Shown here piece after piece: positions 35,755 through 44,213 of a stretch of DNA of 64,000 nucleotides. Source of the DNA: CAXBBB01 sp963793245 (lineage in GTDB: Bacteria > Bacteroidota > Rhodothermia > Rhodothermales > BA12); contig CAWBZG010000003.1 of NCBI GenBank assembly GCA_963793245.1, positions 203,442 through 267,441 on the forward strand, in the 5' to 3' direction. The position numbers and the translations under genes are program-made. The notes under the pieces are model-generated. The model saw only the letters and a list, made by a program, of their open reading frames with translations. It was not told where the DNA came from and searched no databases. Position 1 is the stretch's first letter. Each line of letters opens with the position of its first letter.

Positions 35755-36672
35755 ATGGCCTCGCTCAGCGACATTCGTACCCGCATCAGTGGGGTAAAGA
35801 ACACGCAGCAGGTGACGCGCGCCATGAAAATGGTGGCGGCGGCCAAACTGCGCCGTGCCCAGGAGCGCATCTTTGCGACGCGCCCCTACGCCTTCAAAAT
35901 CCGCGACGTGATCTCGCACCTGCAAGGCGAAGTCGACGCGACCGGGCACCCGCTGTTTACCGAGCGCCCAGTCGAGCGCGCCTTGGTTATCGTCGTCACG
36001 GCGGATCGTGGGCTGGCTGGGGCATTCAACACCAACGCGATCAAAACTGCCGAGGAGACGATCCGTGAGCGCTATGCCGACGTGCAGCGCGCAGGCGGAT
36101 TGAAAATCCTCGCCGTCGGTCGCAAAGGACACGATCACTTCTCGCGCCGCAAGTACAACTTGGTCGGCGACTATCGGGGCACGTTCGACAGCCTCGACGT
36201 CAAGACGGCGCAGGATGTGGTCAACGTGGCGGTTCAGGGCTTCGAAGCGGGCGAGTGGGACGAGGTGGTGATGGTCTACAACGAGTTCAAAAACACGATC
36301 TCGCAGAACCGCGTCGCCGAGCCGCTGCTGCCGATCCCGCACGAGCAGTTCGCCACGCCCGTCATGGAAGACGCTTACAAAGGTGTGCCGACGAGCGATG
36401 CCGAAGCGACCGAGTACATCTTCGAGCCAGGCCCCGCGGCCATTCTCGACGCCTTGGTCCCGCGCTACCTCAACTACCAGGTGTGGCGCGCATTATTGGA
36501 GTCGAACGCCTCCGAGCAAGGCGCGCGCATGATCGCGATGGACAACGCGACCAACAACGCCGACGATCTGCTCAAAGACTTGAAGCTGACCTACAACCGT
36601 GCCCGCCAGAGCGCGATTACGACTGAAATCATTGAGATCGTGTCGGGTGCCAACGCGCTCGAAAACGCGTAA
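35755..36672 (+). CDS. atpG: F0F1 ATP synthase subunit gamma
   Basis: The 305-aa central shaft. N-terminal helix MASLSDIRTRISGVKNTQQV and C-terminal helix NNADDLLKDLKLTYNRARQS, then TEIIEIVSGANAL, form the coiled coil; VVTADRGLAGAFNTNAIK is the usual middle motif. It is the last gene of the operon; a strong terminator follows. atpD and atpC are absent and must lie elsewhere, as in many Bacteroidota relatives. Confidence 0.97.
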   Translation: MASLSDIRTRISGVKNTQQVTRAMKMVAAAKLRRAQERIFATRPYAFKIRDVISHLQGEVDATGHPLFTERPVERALVIVVTADRGLAGAFNTNAIKTAEETIRERYADVQRAGGLKILAVGRKGHDHFSRRKYNLVGDYRGTFDSLDVKTAQDVVNVAVQGFEAGEWDEVVMVYNEFKNTISQNRVAEPLLPIPHEQFATPVMEDAYKGVPTSDAEATEYIFEPGPAAILDALVPRYLNYQVWRALLESNASEQGARMIAMDNATNNADDLLKDLKLTYNRARQSAITTEIIEIVSGANALENA

Positions 36673-36696
36673 GTCGAAGGCTCTTCCGCACGCTCT

Positions 36697-36731
36697 AAAG
36701 CTGACAGGTTTTCTAAACCTGTCAGCTTTTT
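36697..36731 (+). terminator. intrinsic terminator of the atp operon
   Basis: A 15-bp perfect stem (36697-36711 with 36715-36729) around TCT, ending in TTTTT. The core GCTGACAGGTTT resembles the CCTGGCAGG arm of the family 3 palindromes at 46628 and 59134, so this terminator may derive from that repeat. Confidence 0.93.
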
Positions 36732-36810
36732 GCTTTTGCGCTCGATCACGAGTACGGCCCGAAACGAGCGCGCTCAATCGTCGTTGGCCCCGCAGTATTT
36801 CCAGACCACC

Positions 36811-37476
36811 ATGTCGATCTCGCTCAAAACAGTCGGTGAAGGCCGATCTGCTCGCTATCTGTCGCTCGGAGCCGCGCTGCTTGGTTCGAGTGGAGCCGCC
36901 CTGCTCACTGGGTGTGGCGACGATGCGCCGCCTCCCTCCAACGATTGGAACGTAGGCGCAACCGAGCAAGCGGCACAGATGCAAGGCGTGACGGTCGTTA
37001 TCCGCGAAACCGCTGACGGCTTCGTGATCGACGACGAGCAGATCACCGACGGAGCGAGCAAGACCGTCATCTTCTACCTGGACGGGCGGACCGAGACGCT
37101 CACCGATCCTGAGCAGTTCGCCTCCAAGTTACCTGCGCAACCACCACAGCAGGTTCGTCAAAGTGGCTTCGGACTAGGCGACGTGTTGATGCTCTCGCTC
37201 TTGATGAACGTATGGCGTCCGGCAGCTTATGGTGGTTTCTCGGCAGCCGCACCACCACGCGCGGCGTACTCGAACAACCAGACGTTCGCCAACCGAGCGC
37301 AAACGCGGTCGACATTGTCTGGCTTGCAGTCGCGCGGGCTGGCTCCGGCGTCAGCATCTCAGGCCACTCAGATGCGTGCTCGGGCTACGGCTCCCGCCAC
37401 GCGCAGCACGAGTCCTGGACAGAGCGGACGTAGCGGCTACGGCAACTCGTCGGGCCGCGCCTCGCGCGGAGGCTGA
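36811..37476 (+). CDS. YgiB-like lipoprotein of low complexity
   Basis: A 221-aa protein with an N-terminal signal ending LLTGCGDD, a probable lipidation site near residue 35. A conserved-looking middle (VTVVIRETADGFVIDDEQIT) is followed by a Ser/Ala/Arg/Gly-rich low-complexity tail ending SGRASRGG. Being directly before an ATP-grasp glutathionylspermidine synthase-like gene, it occupies the place of YgiB in the E. coli ygiB-ygiC pair; its sequence and tail composition agree with that. The function of YgiB is not known. Start chosen at 36811 to keep the signal peptide compact. Confidence 0.7.
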   Translation: MSISLKTVGEGRSARYLSLGAALLGSSGAALLTGCGDDAPPPSNDWNVGATEQAAQMQGVTVVIRETADGFVIDDEQITDGASKTVIFYLDGRTETLTDPEQFASKLPAQPPQQVRQSGFGLGDVLMLSLLMNVWRPAAYGGFSAAAPPRAAYSNNQTFANRAQTRSTLSGLQSRGLAPASASQATQMRARATAPATRSTSPGQSGRSGYGNSSGRASRGG

Positions 37477-37480
37477 GCCG

Positions 37481-38687
37481 GTGGTGACGACGCAGCGTTT
37501 GTCGCCGTTCGCCGATGCCGACATTCAAGTGCCTGAGTGGAAATGGCTGACGGACGAAGGCGCATCCGATTACTTCCAATCTGACGTGGTCAACGTGACC
37601 GAGGATGAGGCCGAGCGGCTGTATCTGGCGGGCGAGACGTTGTACCACATGCTCGTCGACGCGGCGGATGCCGTTATCGAACAGCGGACGTATGAGCGAG
37701 TGCGGCATTCCTACCGCGATGCACGCTATGATCCGGATGACATGGGAGGACGAGCGTCACATGCCGCTCTACGGACGCTTCGACTTGGCAGGAGGCATCG
37801 GCGGCGAAGTGCCACGCCTGATCGAGTTCAACGCCGACACGCCGGTCACGCTGCCCGAGACGAGCATCCTGCAGTGGGCACTGCTCAAAGCCAACGGGCG
37901 CGACGAGTCCAGGCAGTTCAATCTGCTCTATGAGCGCCTGGTGCAAGCGTTCGGCGTTTGGAAGGCCAACAACGCCGATCTGTGGCAAGACCGAAAGGCG
38001 GAAGACAAGCCGCCCGTCGTCCTGTTTACCTATCTCGACGGATCGCGCGAGGATACGGCCAACCTCGCGGTCTTCGAGGCCGCCGCTCAGGAAGCCGGAT
38101 TTCAGACCCACACCGCTCCCCTACACGACGTGACGTGGGCTGACGAAGGCGTCTTCGTGCTGTCGGACGACGCGTGGCAACGCTGCGATTTTGTCGTCAA
38201 ACTGATCCCGTGGGAGTTTCTGGTAGAGGACGAACCCGAACTGCTCAAACGGATCGAGCGTCTGCTCTTCGACCGACTCGTCACCATCGCCAACCCGCCG
38301 TATAGTCTGCTGATGCAGAGCAAGGCGCTGCTTGCTGAAGTGTGGGACCGCGAGGGACCGCACGAGTACCTGCTCGAAGCCGACCGAATACCACTCTCGG
38401 GGCAGCAACACGTCGAAAAGCCGTACTTCGGACGGGAGGGGAAGAGCGTCGTCGTCTACGCGCCCAACGGGGAGCAGATGGAGCGCAGCGAGGAGGGAGA
38501 CAACGCCGTCTATCCGCGCGTCTATCAGGCGTTTGCTGATCTACCGCACGACGACCAGATGCGGTTGTATCAGACGGGATTGTTCGTCGTGCATGGTGAG
38601 CCGGTGGCCGTGGGATTTCGGCGAGGCGGCGTGATTCTAGGGGCGGAGAGTCAGTATTGTGGGCATGTCATCGTGGTGGATAGATAG
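37481..38687 (+). pseudogene. glutathionylspermidine synthase-like ATP-grasp protein, frameshifted
   Basis: YgiC family, related to the synthetase domain of glutathionylspermidine synthase, which joins glutathione or other peptides to an amine using ATP. Beginning from GTG at 37481 or 37484, the first frame gives VPEWKWLTDEGASDYFQSDV up to RYDPDD. It breaks near 37742, where one extra G in ATGGGAGG shifts the frame. The rest, ERHMPLYGRFDLAGGIGGEV, EFNADTPVTLPETSILQWAL and GQQHVEKPYFGREGKSVVVY, is complete to 38687. The intact protein would be about 401 aa, the normal size. It starts 4 bases after the YgiB-like gene, so the two form an operon. Confidence 0.8.
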
Positions 38688-38737
38688 CAGTTGCTCTGTC
38701 CCTTGTCTGCTTCCACGGAGGGAGACATTCGAGACCG

Positions 38738-40498
38738 CTAGTCCATCGGCGCTTCCATCAGGCGTAGATCGCGCGCTTTGAGTTGGAGGGTCGTTCGGCC
38801 TCTGAAGTGGTTTTCGCTCAGCGAGAAGAGCAAGTCGAGCGGCTGCCCACTGCGGACGCTCTGCTGAACGAGGGGCAGTTTGTCGCCCATGCGGAAGGCG
38901 ATCACGTCGAACGGCTCGCCTGACCCGTCGCTCTGGCACACGCAGAGTTTGAGGTGCGCGTCGTCGCGTCCTACGGCGTGCGGGTTGCCGGTCACGCGCA
39001 GGTCGCGGGCGCGGAAGACGGGCGTATGGTTCTGCGGACCGTGCGGGGCGAACTGCTTGAGGACGGCCCAGAAGCGCGCGTCGAGGTCGGAAAGCGTTAC
39101 GTCGGCATCATAATCGCGCGAAGGCGTGAGCAGGCCGGGCGTGAGGGCCTCGCCGACGGCAGCATCGAAGCGGCGCTGGAATTCGGGGACGTTTTGCGGC
39201 TTGATCGTCAGTCCGGCGGCGAAGTCATGACCGCCGAAGGCTTCGAGCAGGTCTTCGCACTTTTGGAGCGCCTGATAGATCGAGATGCCCGCAATCGAGC
39301 GCGCCGACCCTTTAACGAGCGGTCCGCTGTCGCACATCATGACGGCGGGGCGGTTGAACTGTTCGACGATGCGGCTCGCCACGATGCCGATCACACCCAG
39401 GTGCCAACTGGGATCGTAGAGGACGGCGCTGTTTTTTGCCCACGTGCTCGTCTGCTCCTTAGCCTGCCGGATGGCCGACTGCTGGATCTGTTGATCGAGT
39501 TCGCGGCGCTTGCCGTTAATCTGTTCGAGGTCGAGTGCCAAGTTGAACGCGTCCTCTTCGCTCTCCGTCAGCAGCAATTCGACGGCTTTGTCGGCGCTGC
39601 CCATGCGTCCGGCAGCGTTGATGCGTGGACCGATGGTGAACACGACGTTTTCGACGGTCGCCGTCGTCAGTTCGGTGCGTGCGGTTTCAGCAAGGTGGCG
39701 AAAGCCGGGGCGCGGATCCGACCGCAGGCGCTCGAGTCCGGCGAACATCAAGTCGCGGTTCTCGCCGTCCAGATCGACGATGTCGGCGGCCGTCGATACG
39801 GCGACGAGGTCGAGGTAGGGGAGTGCTTCGGCAGGCGAGCGGCCTTGTCGTTGCAACACGGCCTGGACAACTTTGAAGCCGATGCCGCAGCCCGATAGCT
39901 CTTTGAACGGGTACTCACAGTCGGGTTGTTTGGGGTCGAGCAGGGCGGCCACGTCGGGGAGTTCATCGCCGGGTTTGTGGTGGTCGCAGATGACCAAGTC
40001 GATGCCCAACCTGCGTGCGTACTTGGCCTCCTCGACGGCCGTCACACCACAGTCAAGCGCTACGATCAGCGTCGCTCCGCGGTCGTGGCACTCGTCGATC
40101 CCGCCGGGTGACAAGCCGTAGCCGTTCTTGAACCGGTTGGGGACGAAGTAGGTCGTATCGGGCAGTCCGCTCGACCGCAGGAAGCGCGTCATCAGCGCCG
40201 TCGCCGTCGTCCCATCGACATCGTAATCCCCATAAACGACGACCTTCTCGTTCGAGTCGATGGCCTGAACGATGCGGTCGACGGCGGCGTCCATGCCGCG
40301 CATCAGAAACGGATCGTGCGAGGCGGTGAGAGTGGGACGGAAAAAGCGTTTGGCGGTGTCGAACGTGTCGATGCCGCGCAGCACGAGGGTGCGCGCGAGG
40401 GCGTCGGGCAGATCGTTGAGGCGCTGCGAGAGCGCGTCGACGGCTGCGTCGTTCGGCACCTCGCGGAGAATCCAGCGGGGGGCCATGGTTGAAGGCAT
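38738..40498 (-). CDS. recJ: single-stranded-DNA exonuclease RecJ
   Basis: A 5'-3' exonuclease on single-stranded DNA acting in recombination and repair. The 586-aa chain has DHH-family motifs: VVYGDYDVDGTTATALM (motif I), ALDCGVTAVEEAKYA, the DHH motif VICDHHKPGDELP and SGCGIGFKVVQAVL. The DHHA1 domain has SARSIAGISIYQALQKCEDL and GGHDFAAGLTI, and an OB fold closes it (HTPVFRARDLRVTGNPHAVG). The start MPSTMAPRWILREVPND is supported by normal length. It is convergent with the YgiC-like gene; upstream lies a repeat-rich spacer. Confidence 0.95.
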   Translation of the reverse strand: MPSTMAPRWILREVPNDAAVDALSQRLNDLPDALARTLVLRGIDTFDTAKRFFRPTLTASHDPFLMRGMDAAVDRIVQAIDSNEKVVVYGDYDVDGTTATALMTRFLRSSGLPDTTYFVPNRFKNGYGLSPGGIDECHDRGATLIVALDCGVTAVEEAKYARRLGIDLVICDHHKPGDELPDVAALLDPKQPDCEYPFKELSGCGIGFKVVQAVLQRQGRSPAEALPYLDLVAVSTAADIVDLDGENRDLMFAGLERLRSDPRPGFRHLAETARTELTTATVENVVFTIGPRINAAGRMGSADKAVELLLTESEEDAFNLALDLEQINGKRRELDQQIQQSAIRQAKEQTSTWAKNSAVLYDPSWHLGVIGIVASRIVEQFNRPAVMMCDSGPLVKGSARSIAGISIYQALQKCEDLLEAFGGHDFAAGLTIKPQNVPEFQRRFDAAVGEALTPGLLTPSRDYDADVTLSDLDARFWAVLKQFAPHGPQNHTPVFRARDLRVTGNPHAVGRDDAHLKLCVCQSDGSGEPFDVIAFRMGDKLPLVQQSVRSGQPLDLLFSLSENHFRGRTTLQLKARDLRLMEAPMD

Positions 40499-40605
40499 TT
40501 ATGAATCGCCGTTTTCAACCAGACGCCTCCGTCGGGTGTTTCCGTCGTGTAACGCTGAATTGAGCGGCTGGCCGGGTGTCGGCAGCAGGCTCCACGCTTC
40601 CAGTT

Positions 40606-40690
40606 TGTCATCGTGACGGAGGCCGTGGCGACTCCGAAGCCAGTGTCTGGCTGTAGAGATCGCCGCGTCGCTCTGCTCCTCGCGATGACA
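40606..40690. repeat. 85-bp non-coding element with terminal inverted repeats
   Basis: The ends pair: TGTCATCGTGACGGAG at the left and the complement of TGTCATCGCGAGGAG at the right. A central hairpin AGCCAG-TGT-CTGGCT lies at 40638-40652. The TGTCATCGCGAGGAGCAGAG end and the CCAGACACTGG centre match an interspersed repeat pattern seen in many unrelated bacteria, usually thought to be moved by a transposase in trans. It lies in the 263-bp spacer between recJ and the ABC ATPase; the rest of that spacer shows nothing I can name. Confidence 0.7.
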
Positions 40691-40761
40691 GTTGGGTAAG
40701 GTTGTGGTTGGGCATGCGATGGAGCGGTCTGCGATGTTGCGCGCTACACCCCACCCACGTC

Positions 40762-41451
40762 TCACGCAGCAGCCGTCTCCACCATCTCGTCGCGCACGAT
40801 GCGTCCGTCTTCGAGTTCGACGGTGCGCTGTCCGTAGGCTTCCCACGCCGGGTTGTGCGTGACGTGGAGGATGGTGACGCCCTCGTTGTGCAGTTCATGT
40901 AGCGCGTCCATTACGGCTTGTCCGTCGCGCGCGTGGAGGTTGCCGGTCGGCTCGTCCGCGAGGACGAGTTTGGGGCGGATGACCAAGGCGCGGGCGACGC
41001 CGACGAGTTGCTGCTGACCACCGCTCAGTTGCGGCGGAAACAGGTCGGCGCGTGCGGAGAGACCGAATCGGTCGAGCATTTCGGCGACGCGTCCCTGGCG
41101 TTCGGCGCGTGGCACCTTGGCGTAGCGCAACGGCGCTTCGATGTTCTCGGCAACGGTCAGGTCGTCGATCAGGTGGTAGGCCTGAAACACGAAGCCGATG
41201 GCGTCGCGATGATACGCCGTCCGCTGCTTCTCGGACAGGTTGCTCACCTCGACTTCGTCCAGTTCATACGTGCCAGACGTTGGCGCGTCGAGCAAGCCGA
41301 GGATATGCAGCAGCGTCGTCTTTCCGGCACCGGACGGGCCGACGAGCGTCACGAATTGCCCGGCGGGAACGTCGAGCGAAACGTCGCGCAAGGTGAACAC
41401 CTGGCTGCTGCCCTGACGATGTGTGCGGGTGAGGTTTTGGAGTTTGATCAT
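40762..41451 (-). CDS. ABC transporter ATPase of the MacB/LolD/FtsE type
   Basis: A 229-aa cytosolic ATPase. Walker A GPSGAGKTT is near residues 39-47, the Q-loop region is FVFQAYHLIDDLTVAENIEAPL, the signature is LSGGQQQLVGVARALVIRPK, Walker B is LVLADEP and the switch His is in THNP. These place it with the ATPases that power mechanotransmission ABC systems (MacB, LolCDE, FtsEX). It is the only ATPase gene in the 23-kb permease array, so it probably serves several permeases. An oddity is Leu in LSGGQQQL, where Arg is usual in this subfamily. Palindromes at 41481 and 41527 separate it from the permease upstream. Confidence 0.93.
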   Translation of the reverse strand: MIKLQNLTRTHRQGSSQVFTLRDVSLDVPAGQFVTLVGPSGAGKTTLLHILGLLDAPTSGTYELDEVEVSNLSEKQRTAYHRDAIGFVFQAYHLIDDLTVAENIEAPLRYAKVPRAERQGRVAEMLDRFGLSARADLFPPQLSGGQQQLVGVARALVIRPKLVLADEPTGNLHARDGQAVMDALHELHNEGVTILHVTHNPAWEAYGQRTVELEDGRIVRDEMVETAAA

Positions 41452-41480
41452 GAACGTAGGGGCGAGTTTGGATTGGGAAG

Positions 41481-41500
41481 CGCCGTTATATATAACGGCG
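41481..41500. repeat. 20-bp perfect palindrome before the ABC ATPase
   Basis: Perfect inverted repeat with arm CGCCGTTATA and no spacer, 29 bases upstream of the ATPase start codon on the minus strand. Its centre resembles the TTATATAA centre of the family 2 palindrome at 22382. Confidence 0.75.
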
Positions 41501-41526
41501 GTACTTTGTGTCTGGTGGCGATGTGC

Positions 41527-41552
41527 TAGCGACGGGGCATGTCCCGTCGGTA
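41527..41552. repeat. family 2 palindrome after the last permease
   Basis: TAGCGACGGG-x6-CCCGTCGGTA, with outer arms matching the 22382 element and a different centre. It lies 14 bases downstream of the permease stop at 41567. Confidence 0.65.
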
Positions 41553-41566
41553 CGCGGAAGTGGAGA

Positions 41567-44083
41567 TTACTCGGCCCGCAGCGCTGTCGTTGGGTCCGAT
41601 GTGGCGGCGCGGATCGCGTGTCCGGCGACTGTGATCAGAGCGATGGCGGCGACGACCAGAGCGGCGCCTGCGAAGACAAGCGGGTTGAGATCGGTATGGT
41701 ACGCGAAGCCGTCGAGCCAACGCGACATCCCCCACCACGCCAGAGGTAAGGCGACGAGCGAGGCCAGTAGCGACAGCAGCGCGAAGTCGCGCAGCAGCAG
41801 CCACGTCAGGCGACCCACGCTCGCGCCCAGCACTTTGCGCACGCCGATTTCGCGGCGCCGGCTCTGTGCAGCATAGGCGACGAGTCCGAGCAAGCCCAAG
41901 CAGGCGATGCCCAGCCCCAACGCGCCGAAAACGGCCAACAACGTACCGGTGCGCTCGTACTTGGCGTAGCGATCAGCCAGGGCGTCGTCCAGGAAGTCGG
42001 CGACGAACGGAGCGTCGGGGGCGACTTGGCGGAAGGCGGCGCGTAGGTCGTCCATGCGCTGACCGGCGTCGCCCGGAGCTACGCGGACGAGCGCCCATCG
42101 CGCCGAAAACCCGCGCGGCGTGTCGGCCCGCATCATCAGCAGCGGTTCGATGTACTCGGCCAGCGGGCCTACGTGAAAGTCTTTGACGACGCCAACGACG
42201 GTGCCCGTGATGTCGGTGAAGTACGTGTCGTTCTCGAACGCGAACAGGCGATACTGCTTGCCCAGCGCTTCCTCGGGCGTCCATCCGTGACGACGAGCAG
42301 CCGTTTCGTTGATCACCATCCCGCGTTCCGCCAAGTGCAGAAATTGAACGCCAGGACTGGGATCGACTCCTACGTCGGCGGGGAAGTCCGGGCTGAATAG
42401 GCGTCCAGCGGCGAGTTTTAGTCCGAACTGCTCGTCGAAATCGTCCGTGACGTAGAGGAATTGTAGGTTGCCGCCACCCTGCGGATTGTCGTCGTCCGCT
42501 CCAGCACCGCCCGGAATGCCGCTGTCGCTGACGCGGTAGGGGAGACCGAACGTGGCGCCCAGCCCGGGGCGGGCACTCGCTGCGGTGACGGACTCGACGC
42601 CGTCGACGCGCCGAAGGGCATCGCGGAGTGCCTCCCAGCTTTCGCCTTTGATCTGGACGGCGACGGTCTCCGACTGGTCGAACCCCAAATCGGCTGTCCG
42701 CAGGAAACGGTTCTGCTGTAATGCGACGAGTGTCGCCGCGACCAGGGCTATCGACACGACGAACTGCACGCCGACGAGCGCGCGCCGAAGCGTCAAACCT
42801 TTTCCGGCCCCGGTAACCGATCCCATGCTTCCTCTCAGTACCCGCACCGGCTCGAATCCGGACAGCACCAGCGCCGGGTATACGCCTGCCAGCAGACCTA
42901 CGGCGAGCGTCGCGCCCAGCGCTAGGAGACCGAAGTAGGGTGTCGCGAGCGCGGATACGTCAAGGGGGCGTCCCGTCACGCTTTCGACAAGTCCGACGCC
43001 CAGCCAGGCCAGCCCGCACGCCAACACGAGGGCGACCAGACTCAGCACGACCGACTCGGCCAGAAACCGCACGATCAACTCGTCCCGCCCCGCGCCGACG
43101 GCTTTGCGCACGCCGACTTCCTGCGCTCGGCTCTGCGCGCGTGCCGTCGTCAGGTTGACGAAGTTGATCGCGGCCAGGAGCAGGACGGCCAGCGCGATAA
43201 ACGTGAACGTGCGAACCGCGTCGAGGCTGCCGGTTTCGCCGAGCGCGCCGGTCGCCTGGGAATACAGGTGAAGGTCGGAGATGGGTTCGAGAAGCGGCGG
43301 ATGCTCGGCTCCGCTGTCTTCCCCTCGGTGGCGAATAGCAAACTCGGGCAGTTTGACCTGTAGCGAGCGCGCGTCAGTGCCGGGAGCGAGTTTGACGTAC
43401 GTGTGCACCGTCGGCCACCAGTACGAACCGAAGTCAGCGTCGGCGGGGAAGCCGTTGATGATGCGGTAGGGGATAGGGCCGCCGATCAGGTCGAACTGAA
43501 ACCGCGTGCCCGGCGGCGGATCCTGAGCGACGCCCGTCACGCGCAGTGTGTGCTGGCTCTGAACGACGAGCGTTTGTCCCATCGGGTCGGCGTCCCCGAA
43601 CAGGCGGCGCGCCGTACTCTCGGTGACGACGACGGCATCGGCGGCTTCGAACACGCGCTCGGGTTGACCGCGCAGGAGTGGGAAGCCGAAGACCTTGAAG
43701 AAGTCGGCGTCGGCGAAGAACAGGCTCTCCTCTCGCGAGGGTTCGGCAGGCAGTCCCAAAGCGTCGGCGTCGGGCATATACACGTCTTGCCCGCTCTGCG
43801 CTACGCGGACGACGTGCTCGATTTCTGGAAAGTCCGCCGCCAAGTCGGGTGCCAGTCCGCCGCCGGTCCAGGCCCACAGATCCGTCCCCGGCCCGTCGCT
43901 CCACTGGCTGACGCGGTAGATCCGGTCGCCGTCTGGATGGAAGCCGTCGACCGACATCTCGGATCGCACGAACAGGGCGATGAGCAGGCAGCACGCCAGC
44001 CCGAGCGCCAGCCCGAACACGTTGAGTCCGGTGTAGAGTCGGTGGCGGCGTAGGCGGCGAAGTGCGGAGGCGAGCATGGACAT
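41567..44083 (-). CDS. MacB/FtsX-type ABC permease (permease 1)
   Basis: An integral permease of the duplicated FtsX type: helix 1 (about residues 20-42), a periplasmic MacB core domain, a three-helix FtsX block with EVGVRKAVGA, one further helix, a second periplasmic domain, and a final FtsX block with EIGVRKVLGASVGRLTWLLL. It ends ATSDPTTALRAE. Such proteins use cytosolic ATP hydrolysis to move a periplasmic lever rather than carry substrate through the membrane. The start at 44083 (MSMLAS; or 44077, MLAS) is preferred over 44110 because the sigma-54-type promoter at 44115-44128 predicts transcription starting near 44103. It is followed by the ATPase gene. Confidence 0.9.
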   Translation of the reverse strand: MSMLASALRRLRRHRLYTGLNVFGLALGLACCLLIALFVRSEMSVDGFHPDGDRIYRVSQWSDGPGTDLWAWTGGGLAPDLAADFPEIEHVVRVAQSGQDVYMPDADALGLPAEPSREESLFFADADFFKVFGFPLLRGQPERVFEAADAVVVTESTARRLFGDADPMGQTLVVQSQHTLRVTGVAQDPPPGTRFQFDLIGGPIPYRIINGFPADADFGSYWWPTVHTYVKLAPGTDARSLQVKLPEFAIRHRGEDSGAEHPPLLEPISDLHLYSQATGALGETGSLDAVRTFTFIALAVLLLAAINFVNLTTARAQSRAQEVGVRKAVGAGRDELIVRFLAESVVLSLVALVLACGLAWLGVGLVESVTGRPLDVSALATPYFGLLALGATLAVGLLAGVYPALVLSGFEPVRVLRGSMGSVTGAGKGLTLRRALVGVQFVVSIALVAATLVALQQNRFLRTADLGFDQSETVAVQIKGESWEALRDALRRVDGVESVTAASARPGLGATFGLPYRVSDSGIPGGAGADDDNPQGGGNLQFLYVTDDFDEQFGLKLAAGRLFSPDFPADVGVDPSPGVQFLHLAERGMVINETAARRHGWTPEEALGKQYRLFAFENDTYFTDITGTVVGVVKDFHVGPLAEYIEPLLMMRADTPRGFSARWALVRVAPGDAGQRMDDLRAAFRQVAPDAPFVADFLDDALADRYAKYERTGTLLAVFGALGLGIACLGLLGLVAYAAQSRRREIGVRKVLGASVGRLTWLLLRDFALLSLLASLVALPLAWWGMSRWLDGFAYHTDLNPLVFAGAALVVAAIALITVAGHAIRAATSDPTTALRAE

Positions 44084-44114
44084 TGCGGTCGGTTGGGCGG
44101 CGCTCTCCACCTAC

Positions 44115-44128
44115 GCCAACGCCGTGCC
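44115..44128 (-). promoter_or_regulatory. sigma-54-type promoter for permease 1
   Basis: On the minus strand it reads GGCACGGCGTTGGC, that is GG-N10-GC with CACG after the GG, close to the RpoN consensus TGGCACG-N4-TTGC. Predicted start of transcription is near 44103. Confidence 0.7.
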
Positions 44129-44171
44129 GCTGCCGCCAACCGCGCTGCGAGCCGTCTTCGGACTGGCTTGG

Positions 44172-44208
44172 TGTCCGCAGCCGGACAGTTGCCGTGCAGC
44201 AGCGGACG
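44172..44208 (-). promoter_or_regulatory. tandem activator sites upstream of permease 1
   Basis: Perfect palindrome TGTCCGCAGCCGGACA at 44172-44187, 43 bases upstream of the promoter core. A degenerate second copy, CGTGCAGCAGCGGACG, is at 44193-44208, exactly 21 bp further. Both fit TGTCCG-N4-CGGACA, the second at 8 of 12 positions. Confidence 0.7.
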
Positions 44209-44213
44209 ACGGC

